A stretch of DNA of 48,490 bases from Opitutaceae bacterium. GTDB taxonomy: Bacteria > Verrucomicrobiota > Verrucomicrobiia > Opitutales > Opitutaceae. Positions 41,512-48,490 of the stretch are shown piece after piece (the stretch's first letter is position 1; the number at the start of each line of letters is the position of its first letter). The notes beneath the pieces are model-generated. The model was not told the origin of the DNA. It saw only the letters and a program-made list of their open reading frames with translations, and searched no databases. The stretch covers positions 1-48,490 of the forward strand of contig JAUSID010000170.1 in the NCBI GenBank assembly GCA_030648295.1, read 5' to 3'. Made by a program: the position numbers and the translations under genes.

Positions 41512-43281
41512 TCATTCCTCTGCGCGCTTCCTGCCTTTGCCCTTCTCCTTGGGGGCGTTGCTCGCCGTCTCGCCGTAAGCGGGCTGCCAGATCCACGGCA
41601 GGACCTTTGCGCGGCGCGCCCACTCCTCCCACTGCGCCACCATTCGCCGGAGCCGCTCCGGCTGCTGTCCGGCCAGGTTTTTCATCTCCGTGCGATCGGC
41701 GGTCATGTTGTAAAGCTCCCAGGCGCCGCCCGGCCCCTTGGCCACGAGCTTCCACTGGCCGTCCCGAACGGCGCGGTTGCCCTCGTGCTCGAAGAAGATC
41801 GGCTCCTTGCGCCCAAGCGGCCGGCCGGCGAATGCCGGACGAAGGCTGACGCCCTCGAGCGGATGAATCGCCTCGCCGTCTTTTTCTCCTGGATACGTCG
41901 CGGCCGCGAGATCGACGCACGTGGCCATAACGTCGATCAAATGGCCAGGCTGCGGCTCCAGCGCGCTGCGGCGCGACGCCGGAATTCCCGCCGGCCAGTG
42001 GGCGATGAGGGGCGTGCTGATGCCGCCCTCGTGCACCCAGTGTTTGTATTCGCGGAAGGGTGTGTTGCTCACGTTCGCCCAGGCCTCGCCATAGCCGATG
42101 TAGGTGTCGGCCGGGCCCGGCAGTACGCCGTAACCCTGACGCATCGGATAGCCGTCACGCGTCTGCTTCGGGATCATGTCGGGCTGCAGGTAGTCGGCGG
42201 CCAGCGGCGGCAGTGAAGGCCGGTCAGCTCGCGGGGTGAATTCACCCCGGCGGCCCATCGTCTCGGCGCAGCCGCCATTGTCCTGGAGAAACAGGATGAG
42301 CGTGTTCTCGAACTGACCGGTGCGCTTCAACTCCGCCACCAATCGCCCAATCCCCTGATCGAGGCAGTCGATCATCGCGGCGAACACCTCCATGCAGCGG
42401 ATCTCGAACTCGCGATTCTGCACCTCGCTCCACGCGCCACCAGCCTGCGGCGCCACCTGCCACCGAGGTTCGATCAGCCCAAGCTGCTTCATCTTCGCCA
42501 CGCGGTTGGCGCGGATGGCGTCGTAGCCGCCATCGTACTTGCCGCGGTATTTCGCGATGTCCGATTCCTTGGCGTGCATCGGCCAGTGCGGCGCCGTGAG
42601 CGCCACGTACATGAAAAATGGCTGCCCGCGATGATCCCGGGCGTGGTCGGACACGAAGCGGGTCGCGTGGTCATTAATCGCGTCCGTGTAGAAGAACTCC
42701 CGCGGCTTGTATTCCGCGTCCGCATACGGCGAGATGAGCGTGTTGTCGCGCACGAGCGAGTTCGGATCGTAGAAGCTGCCTGCCCCGTGGATCGTCCCGT
42801 AGAAGCGGTCAAAACCCCGCTGCCGGGGCCAGTTGTGCTTCTCGGATTCGCCGGAGGGATTTATCTTCGGCGTGACGTGCCATTTCCCTGCCATGTACGT
42901 CCGGTAGCCCGCCGTTTTCAGCACCTCGGCAATCGTCACGCTGCGACGGTTGAGGTCGCCACGATACCCCTCCAGGCCGCGGTCGTTCATCATGTGGCCG
43001 ATGCCGGCCTGGTGCGGGTACAGCCCCGTGAGCAACGACGCGCGCGTCGGGCAGCAGCGGGCCGTGTTGTAGAACTGCGTGAACCGCACGCCTCCGTTCG
43101 CCAGCACGTCCAGGTTCGGCGTTTCGATCTCGCTGCCGTAGCAGCCGAGATCGGACCAACCCATGTCGTCCGACATGATGACGATGATGTTTGGCCGCTG
43201 GACGCCGGCCGCCCCTGCCGGCTCTACCGCCATCGCGAGGCAAGGGGCAACGAATAGGAGTCGGGCCAGTTTGGTGATCAT
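41512..43281 (-). CDS. Cys-type arylsulfatase
   Basis: 589 residues from the ATG at 43281 (an in-frame ATG at 43299 is also possible), starting with a signal peptide (ITKLARLLFVAPCLAMAVEPAGA). Metal motif NIIVIMSDDMGWSDLGCYGSE; formylglycine site CCPTR at 76-80; then GLYPHQAGIGHMMND, GKWHV, FLQDNGGCAET and HWPAGI. Its size and motifs match classic arylsulfatases of the A family. The C-terminus is basic (KEKGKGRKRAEE), like those of the two sulfatases downstream. The 38-base gap to the next gene supports one transcript. Confidence 0.94.
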   Translation of the reverse strand: MITKLARLLFVAPCLAMAVEPAGAAGVQRPNIIVIMSDDMGWSDLGCYGSEIETPNLDVLANGGVRFTQFYNTARCCPTRASLLTGLYPHQAGIGHMMNDRGLEGYRGDLNRRSVTIAEVLKTAGYRTYMAGKWHVTPKINPSGESEKHNWPRQRGFDRFYGTIHGAGSFYDPNSLVRDNTLISPYADAEYKPREFFYTDAINDHATRFVSDHARDHRGQPFFMYVALTAPHWPMHAKESDIAKYRGKYDGGYDAIRANRVAKMKQLGLIEPRWQVAPQAGGAWSEVQNREFEIRCMEVFAAMIDCLDQGIGRLVAELKRTGQFENTLILFLQDNGGCAETMGRRGEFTPRADRPSLPPLAADYLQPDMIPKQTRDGYPMRQGYGVLPGPADTYIGYGEAWANVSNTPFREYKHWVHEGGISTPLIAHWPAGIPASRRSALEPQPGHLIDVMATCVDLAAATYPGEKDGEAIHPLEGVSLRPAFAGRPLGRKEPIFFEHEGNRAVRDGQWKLVAKGPGGAWELYNMTADRTEMKNLAGQQPERLRRMVAQWEEWARRAKVLPWIWQPAYGETASNAPKEKGKGRKRAEE

Positions 43282-43416
43282 AAGGATGCCTTGGGCCATG
43301 GTTGTGATTGAGACGCAGCTCAGCCTTTCTTCCGTTTCATTTTTCCAGCGGCTCCCGCTTCCTGGCTGCCGGGGCCGCGGAGTGGGCGAACAATGCAGGA
43401 AGTTTCATGACCGGGA

Positions 43417-44973
43417 TTACTTGCCAGCGGGCCGGCTGCGGCCGTCGGCGATGTACTTGGCGAGTCGCGCCTTCAATTGCCCGGCAACCTGCGGGTGCTG
43501 CGCGATCACATCGGTCTTCTCGTAGGGATCGCGGGCGAGATCGAAGAGCTGGAACTGCGGCACCGGCGTGTTGGCGAGCGTCTGCTCCACGATCAGATTC
43601 CGCGTGGACTTCGAGTCGTGGCGGATCAGTTTCCAATTTTCGACGCGGAAGCCGTAATTGCCCGCCTGACCGTTGTCCTGCTGGATCAGATGCTCACGGC
43701 CCCTGGCGCCGCGCGCGCCAAGCAACGCGCCCGACACGTCGAAGCTGTCGAGGCAGGCGTCGGCGGGCAGTGGTGTGCCCGTGACCGCCGCAAAACTCGC
43801 CGGAAGGTCGATCGTGCACACGACTTCATCGGAGACGGCAGGACGAATCCGGCTCTTCCAACGCGTGATGAACGGTGTGCGCGTGCCGCCCTCATACACG
43901 CTGTATTTTCCTCCGCGATACGGACCGGCGGCGCGATGCTCGCCGCGCTTTTCAAGCGCGAAGTCCTTGTAGCCATCGTCCATGACCGGGCCGTTGTCCG
44001 AGCAGAAAACGACGAGCGTTTTCTCGGCGAGGCCGAGCCGGTCGAGTGTCTTCATCAACTCGCCGACGCACCAATCGAGTTGGACGATCGCGTCCGCGCG
44101 GTAGCCGAGGCCGGTCGCGCCCTGAAACCGCTCGTGCGGGAACCGGGGCACATGGAGATCGTGCGAAGCGAAAAAGAGGAAGAACGGCTGGCTACGGTTC
44201 CGCTCAATCCACGCGACAGACTTCTCGACCCACTTGTCGGCGAGATCCTCGTCGCGGAAACGCGCGGCGTGCCCGCCGGTGTAAAAGCCAATTCGGCTGA
44301 TCCCGTTGTGAATCGTCGCATTGTGCCCGTTCGACCAATCCATCTTCAGGGTGCTGCGATGCGAAATCCCCGTCGGGTGATCCCCGCCCGGCTTGCTATC
44401 TCCCACCCAAAGTGGGTCCTTCGGATCGAGCCCCACGACGCGGTGATTCTCGAGATAGACCTGGGGGACGCGGTCGTTGGTGGTTGGCAGCAAGAAGCTG
44501 AAATCGAAACCAATTTCGAGGGGACCGGGTTTGATGTCGCCGTTCCAGTTCGGCCCCTCCTCGCCGCCGAGCCCGAGATGCCATTTGCCGATCACGGCGG
44601 TGTGGTATCCCGCGGTCTTCGCGAGATCCGCGATCGTCACGGCTTCGTGCGGCACGGTCAGCTTTCCGTTGGGCGGGGCGATGCCGGTGCCTTTGCGGCG
44701 GAACGCATAGCTGCCGGTCAGAAACGAATAGCGCGTCGGCGTGCACGTCGACGCGGAGCAATACCCACTCGTGAAGCGCACACCTTCCGCGGCGAGCCGA
44801 TCGATGTTTGGCGTCTTGAATGCCGTCGCGCCGTAACACGACACGTCACCATAGCCGAGGTCGTCGGCCATAATCACGATCACGTTCGGCTTGTCGGCAG
44901 CGAAGGCGAAGCCCGCCAGCAAAATGCCGGAACTGGCGGTGGCTGTACGGAGGAGGAACTTGAGGGCTGTCAT
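43417..44973 (-). CDS. Cys-type arylsulfatase
   Basis: 518 residues from the ATG at 44973; a GTG at 44991 is in frame and overlaps the stop of the upstream fragment. The signal peptide is TALKFLLRTATASSGILLAGFAFA. Metal motif NVIVIMADDLGYGDVSCYGA, formylglycine site CTPTR at 77-81, then GKWHLGLGGEEG, FFASHDLHVPRFPHERF and FCSDNGPVMDDGYKD. It ends YIADGRSRPAGK, with a less basic tail than the other three. A 135-bp gap separates it from the next sulfatase. Confidence 0.93.
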   Translation of the reverse strand: MTALKFLLRTATASSGILLAGFAFAADKPNVIVIMADDLGYGDVSCYGATAFKTPNIDRLAAEGVRFTSGYCSASTCTPTRYSFLTGSYAFRRKGTGIAPPNGKLTVPHEAVTIADLAKTAGYHTAVIGKWHLGLGGEEGPNWNGDIKPGPLEIGFDFSFLLPTTNDRVPQVYLENHRVVGLDPKDPLWVGDSKPGGDHPTGISHRSTLKMDWSNGHNATIHNGISRIGFYTGGHAARFRDEDLADKWVEKSVAWIERNRSQPFFLFFASHDLHVPRFPHERFQGATGLGYRADAIVQLDWCVGELMKTLDRLGLAEKTLVVFCSDNGPVMDDGYKDFALEKRGEHRAAGPYRGGKYSVYEGGTRTPFITRWKSRIRPAVSDEVVCTIDLPASFAAVTGTPLPADACLDSFDVSGALLGARGARGREHLIQQDNGQAGNYGFRVENWKLIRHDSKSTRNLIVEQTLANTPVPQFQLFDLARDPYEKTDVIAQHPQVAGQLKARLAKYIADGRSRPAGK

Positions 44974-44987
44974 CGAAAGTAAGGTCT

Positions 44988-45302
44988 TCACAAACTTGGT
45001 TCACACGAGAGGACGCAATGCTCGTCACCGATCGCCGCCACCTCGAAACCGCCATCGCGGCGGTCGCTCATCGTGTTGCGGATGTAATTCGCCCCGGCGC
45101 GCGCCATCGCGTCGAGGTGCTCCTTCAGGTCGGGGATTTGGAACAGATTGTCGTCCTTGCTGCCGCCGAGCAGTATCACCGGCTCGCCGCGGAATTCCCA
45201 GTACCACGGGTTCTTCGGCCACGGCCGGATCCGCTCGGCCGCGACAAGGTCGGTGGCGACGAGGAGAGCGGTGACGGCAAGTCGGAACAGTGGGGTCATC
45301 AT
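44988..45302 (-). pseudogene. truncated exported glycoside-hydrolase-like protein
   Basis: 104 residues: a signal peptide ([20 protein letters not shown]), then [20 protein letters not shown] and [20 protein letters not shown]. This reads as the first ~90 residues of a TIM-barrel glycoside-hydrolase-like protein that should run to several hundred residues. After [21 protein letters not shown] it stops, right at the next sulfatase start. Most of the gene has been lost. A short functional protein is possible but unlikely. Confidence 0.6.
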
Positions 45303-45342
45303 CGGAGGCAGCGGACCAGACGAACGGGGCAGCCTTTAGGCT

Positions 45343-45827
45343 TCACTTCTGGCTCAACAAAAATCGCGGGATTCGATCGGCGGGCTCGGCGAGCTTCAAA
45401 TCGCGTACGATCCCCTGCGCCCGCTCCAGCGACACGTGGCCGGCGCGCCACATGTACTCCAAGGTGTTAAGCGCCGCCAGCACCTCATACGGTTGTCCGC
45501 GCCTCGGCTCCGGTGGTTGTGCACGCCAAGCGAGGTGGCATGCATCCCCGTAATCAGGGTGGTGCGGGCGCTGGAGCAGACGGGAGCGTTGGCGAACGCA
45601 TTGCGGTAGCGGACGCCCTCCGCCGCGAGCCGATCGAGGTGGGGCGTCTGCGCCTGCGAATCACCGTAGCAGCCGAGGTACGGGCTATTGTCCTCACTGG
45701 TCAGCCACAGAATGTTGGGCCGGTCGGCCGCGGCGCCCGCGGCGGACATGCCGGCGGCGGCAAGCGCGCACCAAACGCTGAATTGGCAGAACGCAAATAG
45801 CGATAAACGGAGCGTCGGATATGGCAT
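45343..45827 (-). pseudogene. sulfatase with large internal deletion
   Basis: The ATG at 45827 opens a signal peptide and a normal sulfatase start: [20 protein letters not shown], then [20 protein letters not shown] with the site CSSAR. After [13 protein letters not shown] the frame is lost. In another frame the sequence resumes as [20 protein letters not shown], then AEPADRIPRFLLSQK with TGA at 45343-45345, which resembles a sulfatase C-terminus. About 300 residues are missing between the pieces. It was the first gene of the minus-strand sulfatase run. Confidence 0.75.
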
Positions 45828-46114
45828 TGGGTTGGGGAACCCCGCCCACACCGGCGTGGGTGGCAAAGCGACACCACACCGGGGAAAAGCAAGGTCTTTG
45901 ACACCGAGGACGTGCGGCCTCCCTGTCGAAACAGTCACTGCAGGAGGCATCATCCAAAGCGGTCCAGGTCGTCGTGGGCCCCTGCACCGCAGTACGGAGT
46001 GCAGAGCGACTCTCCAAACAAGCTTTTAGCCAGCGGTCCCGGAACCTTTCACGAAGCCCGGACGCTTTTGAAGAAAAATCGTCCGAAATCTGCCAGCCGT
46101 CGTGAAGGGCGACT
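45828..46114. other. intergenic, nothing recognised
   Basis: 287 bases between the broken sulfatase and the zinc-finger gene on the same strand. Open frames crossing it have no coding character. A promoter for the sulfatase run should lie here, but I cannot place it. Confidence 0.4.
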
Positions 46115-46282
46115 TCAGCGCTTCGGCGTATGCTGCTTGAGGCACGGCATGCATGTGACGGCGTCCGGCTGATGCTGCAGCCGCTCAGTCGCGATGTCAG
46201 CGCCGCAGCGCAGGCACCGGCCGTATTTTGTAGGGAAATCTGCACTCGTCCGCAGCGTCGAGTGCGGGGCTGAACGGCTCAT
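46115..46282 (-). CDS. 55-residue DksA/TraR-type zinc-finger protein
   Basis: A small frame from ATG 46282 to TGA 46115-46117. Residues 20-47 carry YGRCLRCGADIATERLQHQP and then CMPC: C23-x2-C26-x17-C44-x2-C47, the exact spacing of the DksA/TraR zinc finger, with its YGxCxxCGxxIxxxRLxxxP pattern. The N-terminal coiled coil that DksA inserts into the RNA polymerase secondary channel is absent, so it cannot act just like DksA. TraR-like proteins are short but usually longer than this. It may be a real mini-protein or the tail of a decayed dksA-like gene. The upstream 300 bases show no matching coiled coil. Confidence 0.65.
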   Translation of the reverse strand: MSRSAPHSTLRTSADFPTKYGRCLRCGADIATERLQHQPDAVTCMPCLKQHTPKR

Positions 46283-46561
46283 TCAGGGGTGGTCTCACCG
46301 GTGGAGCCGCATCCCGACGCCGGGAGCACGCCCACTACGCGACCGCGCGTCGACGGTGTGCGCGCCGGACGGCCACACTGACATCCCGTAAGACAAAACT
46401 CATGGATGTAGCCGAGACACGTTTTCACACCGGCGCAGACCGCTTTGGGCCGGTCGGTTCGCAGCCCGAGCGGTAGCCGGCCGGTGGCGCCATAGCTTAC
46501 AAAATGACGCAAATGAAACGGAACGGAACTCGCGCTCCCTGCGCGGCGCCATGCGATTCAT
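46283..46561. other. intergenic, nothing recognised
   Basis: The gap between the zinc-finger gene and the terminator of hipBA. Frames crossing it are Cys/Arg-rich noise. It should contain the promoter of the zinc-finger gene. Confidence 0.4.
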
Positions 46562-46590
46562 GGCCGGCCCAAATGGGGCCGGCCTTCTTT
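46562..46590. terminator. GC-rich hairpin with T-run after hipA
   Basis: GGCCGGCCC (46562-46570) pairs with GGGCCGGCC (46576-46584) around a five-base loop, followed on the plus strand by TTCTTT. It lies directly after the hipA stop. The T-rich side faces the plus strand, so it may work better for plus-strand transcripts or in both directions. Confidence 0.55.
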
Positions 46591-46592
46591 CC

Positions 46593-47888
46593 TCATCGCT
46601 TCGTCCTCCGCTTCGCGCCGGCCGCCTCGCGCTCGGAATGTTCGAAGGCGTTGGCGAACGCGTCAAGTTCGCGGTCCGTCAGGCCGAGAGATCGGCCCAG
46701 CTTGCGCCATCCACTCACGGCCCGTTCGACTTCTTGCAGGATTTCTCTCGCCCGCTTGGGCGCGATTCGGAAATACGCGGTGACGGAGCGCAGTGCCTCG
46801 ATGGTGGCTTCGGGACCCGCTTCCTGGGAAACCCAGGTTTTTAGTTCCCGCGCACGGTCCGGGAAAGGATTCAAATCGAATGCCGGTGCGAGTCGCCAGA
46901 GGCCCCGCTCCGCATGCAGGAAACCGTGATTGTGCAGATGATCGTCGACGTTGGTGATCAGAATGGAGAACGCCATCCGCCGCCACAGCTCTTCGAGATC
47001 CGTCTGGACGTCGGCTCCGTGCATCCGGAGCGCATCGGCGATCTCCGTGTAGAAATGCTCCTGCGCGTCGCCGCGCTCGATCCCGAGCAGAGTGGCGGCG
47101 GAGACATACATGAGCCGCTTGCCCTCCTTCGTGCGATCAAAGCGACGGACCAAGGCCACTGGCACCCCGTCACTGTCGACCAGGCGCGCGGCAGCGGCAT
47201 TGATGCCGGCTTTCTGGGCGAGTTGCATGGCAAGCACTTCGCCTTTGGTGACAGCGCGTTCGTCGTGAACGCTGGGAAATTTGCCAATGGCAAGGGCTCC
47301 GTCCGTGTCGACCACGGTGCATTTCGGCCGAAGGCCGCCGAGCGAAGTGCCGCGACCGCGAAGGTAGGCCAGGTCAGCGGCGGTCTCCGTTTCCAATTCG
47401 ACCGCCCGGGTCGCGGCCAGAAGGTGACGCAACTCCAACCAGGGCGGAGCCGTGCGGCGATCCGGCTCGGCCGCGCGACGAAAAACCGCCTCCTCATCCC
47501 GAAACCGGAGTGCGCCGACCCGGCTGCCGTCGTCCACGGCGAGCAGGAAATCCATTGCGTTGAGTTGAGGTGTGCCGGCCTCCTTGCCCGCGCGGCGCGC
47601 GGACTGGCGGCGCTTGGCATGGTCGCGGAGAATCACCCGGCGACTCCAGCCATCCGGTTCGGTATCGGCCAGCGCGGCAGGAAAAACCGACCCCTCGGGC
47701 AACTTGCGATGAAACTGCGCGCCGGCCACGAGGGGCAGGCCCGGCTCGAGGGCGAAACGATCGGGCGCGGCCAGCCAGGCGGCGTTGTAGGCGAAAGCCG
47801 CGCGTTCCCGCGTGCCACTCGATTCGAAGTGCAGCGTGCCAACCACGCGCGCTTCGTCGCCCAGGCAAACCTGGATCGTTCGCTTCAC
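46593..47888 (-). CDS. hipA: HipA-family serine/threonine kinase toxin
   Basis: 431 residues. HipA kinases phosphorylate targets such as glutamyl-tRNA synthetase, halting translation and causing persistence. An N-terminal HipA_N domain (about 1-125) carries LPEGSVFPAALADTEPDGWSRRVI. Kinase features are the P-loop-like GGLRPK at 184-189, IGKFPSVHDE, ALVRRFDR, catalytic loop NVDDHLHNHGFL at 313-324, and metal-binding FDLNP at 337-341. The GTG start overlaps the hipB stop (GTGA), so translation is coupled. Target specificity cannot be read here. Confidence 0.93.
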   Translation of the reverse strand: MKRTIQVCLGDEARVVGTLHFESSGTRERAAFAYNAAWLAAPDRFALEPGLPLVAGAQFHRKLPEGSVFPAALADTEPDGWSRRVILRDHAKRRQSARRAGKEAGTPQLNAMDFLLAVDDGSRVGALRFRDEEAVFRRAAEPDRRTAPPWLELRHLLAATRAVELETETAADLAYLRGRGTSLGGLRPKCTVVDTDGALAIGKFPSVHDERAVTKGEVLAMQLAQKAGINAAAARLVDSDGVPVALVRRFDRTKEGKRLMYVSAATLLGIERGDAQEHFYTEIADALRMHGADVQTDLEELWRRMAFSILITNVDDHLHNHGFLHAERGLWRLAPAFDLNPFPDRARELKTWVSQEAGPEATIEALRSVTAYFRIAPKRAREILQEVERAVSGWRKLGRSLGLTDRELDAFANAFEHSEREAAGAKRRTKR

Positions 47889-48217
47889 AGGGAGGACGGG
47901 GATTTCTTCACGCGGACGCGCTGGGGCAGACGTTCCTCATCCAGTTGCAGGCCGACCTCGTCACGCTTGGCATCGATCAGATCGCCCAAGGTATTTCCGA
48001 AGCCGAGGACGAAGAGCGCCATCGCGTAAGCGCCCATGGCGACGGCGGGGTCGCCTTTTTCAACGCGGCGATAGGTGTTGGGCGCCACACCCATTCGTTC
48101 CGCCATCATCGCAATGGTGAGGTGGCGTTTGCGGCGCGCGTTGGCGATGTCCTGGCCGAATTTGGTCAACGTGCGGCGCGCCGTGGGCGGCAACAGGTCA
48201 TGGAGAGCGGAGCGCAT
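47885..48217 (-). CDS. hipB: HipB-like HTH antitoxin
   Basis: 110 residues from the ATG at 48217 (the frame opens at 48265). An XRE-type helix-turn-helix covers FGQDIANARRKRHLTIAMMAERMGVAPNTYRRVEKGD. The C-terminal tail (DEERLPQRVRVKKSPSSL) would contact HipA. It binds and neutralises HipA and represses its own operon in studied systems. It lies immediately upstream of and overlaps hipA by four bases, the standard order. Confidence 0.9.
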   Translation of the reverse strand: MRSALHDLLPPTARRTLTKFGQDIANARRKRHLTIAMMAERMGVAPNTYRRVEKGDPAVAMGAYAMALFVLGFGNTLGDLIDAKRDEVGLQLDEERLPQRVRVKKSPSSL

Positions 48218-48256
48218 GATTACGTGCCATGGATAACACATTAAGAGCGATAAAAA

Positions 48257-48268
48257 GCAATACATTGC
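48257..48268. promoter_or_regulatory. possible hipBA operator
   Basis: GCAAT-AC-ATTGC is a perfect 5+5 inverted repeat about 40 bases upstream of the hipB start and just downstream of a candidate -10 box. It is short and does not match the E. coli HipB operator, so the call is tentative. Confidence 0.35.
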
Positions 48269-48297
48269 ATCATAACCGTAAGGTCAGTGAGCCGCAA
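48269..48297 (-). promoter_or_regulatory. candidate hipBA promoter
   Basis: On the minus strand, TTGCGG (complement of 48292-48297) and TATGAT (complement of 48269-48274) are 17 bases apart, resembling sigma-70 -35 and -10 boxes. The possible operator overlaps the expected start site. Confidence 0.35.
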
Positions 48298-48490
48298 GAA
48301 ACCGGCCCACTGGATGACGGGGCAATCGGGACGGGGTCATGCGGGCAATCGCATCGGTGTCCGGGAGTATGTCCGCATCTGATTCTACGCTGGCAGCTAG
48401 GCATGATTGCTTCGGCACTGGTGCCTTTGGCTTTATCCGTTAATATCAAATGAGCATTTGCTAGCACATGACCTATAAAGCTAACTCTAC
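48298..48490. other. window edge, no gene seen
   Basis: AT-richer sequence than the rest of the window, especially after 48400. No open frame with coding character was found. Confidence 0.4.

Noticed and set aside
43130-43160. Apparent copy of the GTAGCAGCCGAG repeat seen near 3100 (also near 45665)
   Set aside because: These are the codons of the conserved sulfatase motif LGCYG read on the other strand, so the match is coincidental.

Overview
The window is GC-rich chromosomal DNA, most likely from a verrucomicrobium of the Opitutaceae (inference). The pointers are a block of Cys-type sulfatases, a Tat-exported Gfo/Idh/MocA oxidoreductase, a fused SecDF, an exosortase-EpsI protein, and a lexA gene preceded by a perfect TGTTC-N4-GAACA palindrome, the form I recall for Verrucomicrobia LexA. 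No rRNA, tRNA, CRISPR array, integrase or complete insertion sequence was recognised.

Layout. 0.1-3 kb: an exported beta-propeller protein and a Tat oxidoreductase. 3.2-8.1 kb (minus): recJ, secDF and yajC; secDF carries one in-frame TAG. 8.4-14.3 kb: speA, a membrane TPR protein and an exported alpha/beta hydrolase. 14.5-17.8 kb: an SOS mutagenesis set lexA-imuA-imuB. 18-21 kb: a HisN-like phosphatase, queF and rny. 21-29.7 kb: an exopolysaccharide locus (exosortase-EpsI, glycosyltransferases, Wzx-like flippase, O-antigen-ligase-like protein). Its centre is a minus-strand block with a broken glycosyltransferase at each end. 29.9-33 kb: rodA and rng. 33.2-38.5 kb: a divergent pair made of a ~1330-residue nuclease-NTPase-repeat protein with the architecture of antiviral STAND (Avs) proteins, and a DUF4143-type ATPase. 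38.5-45.8 kb: four intact sulfatases on the minus strand, led by two decayed genes. 46-48.3 kb: a 55-residue DksA/TraR-type zinc-finger protein and a hipBA toxin-antitoxin pair.

The most unusual theme is a system of very short degenerate repeats. At least eight sites hold arrays of 7-, 8- or 10-bp units. Most are arranged as two inverted arms, sometimes nested around REP-like palindromes. They fill intergenic gaps almost from stop codon to start codon, and they also sit in frame inside two genes (imuB once, the exosortase twice), where they encode low-complexity linkers rich in P, E, T, N and R. Each site uses its own unit, but the architecture is the same. This resembles the short tandemly repeated repetitive (STRR) sequences of cyanobacteria; I know of no description for this lineage.

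How the genes fit together: SecDF/YajC exports the many signal-peptide proteins (sulfatases, hydrolase, propeller). The 21-29.7 kb locus builds and exports a surface polysaccharide, with the exosortase handling associated PEP-CTERM-type proteins. lexA-imuAB provides inducible mutagenesis. The Avs-like gene, the DUF4143 ATPase and hipBA form the accessory, probably defensive, part.
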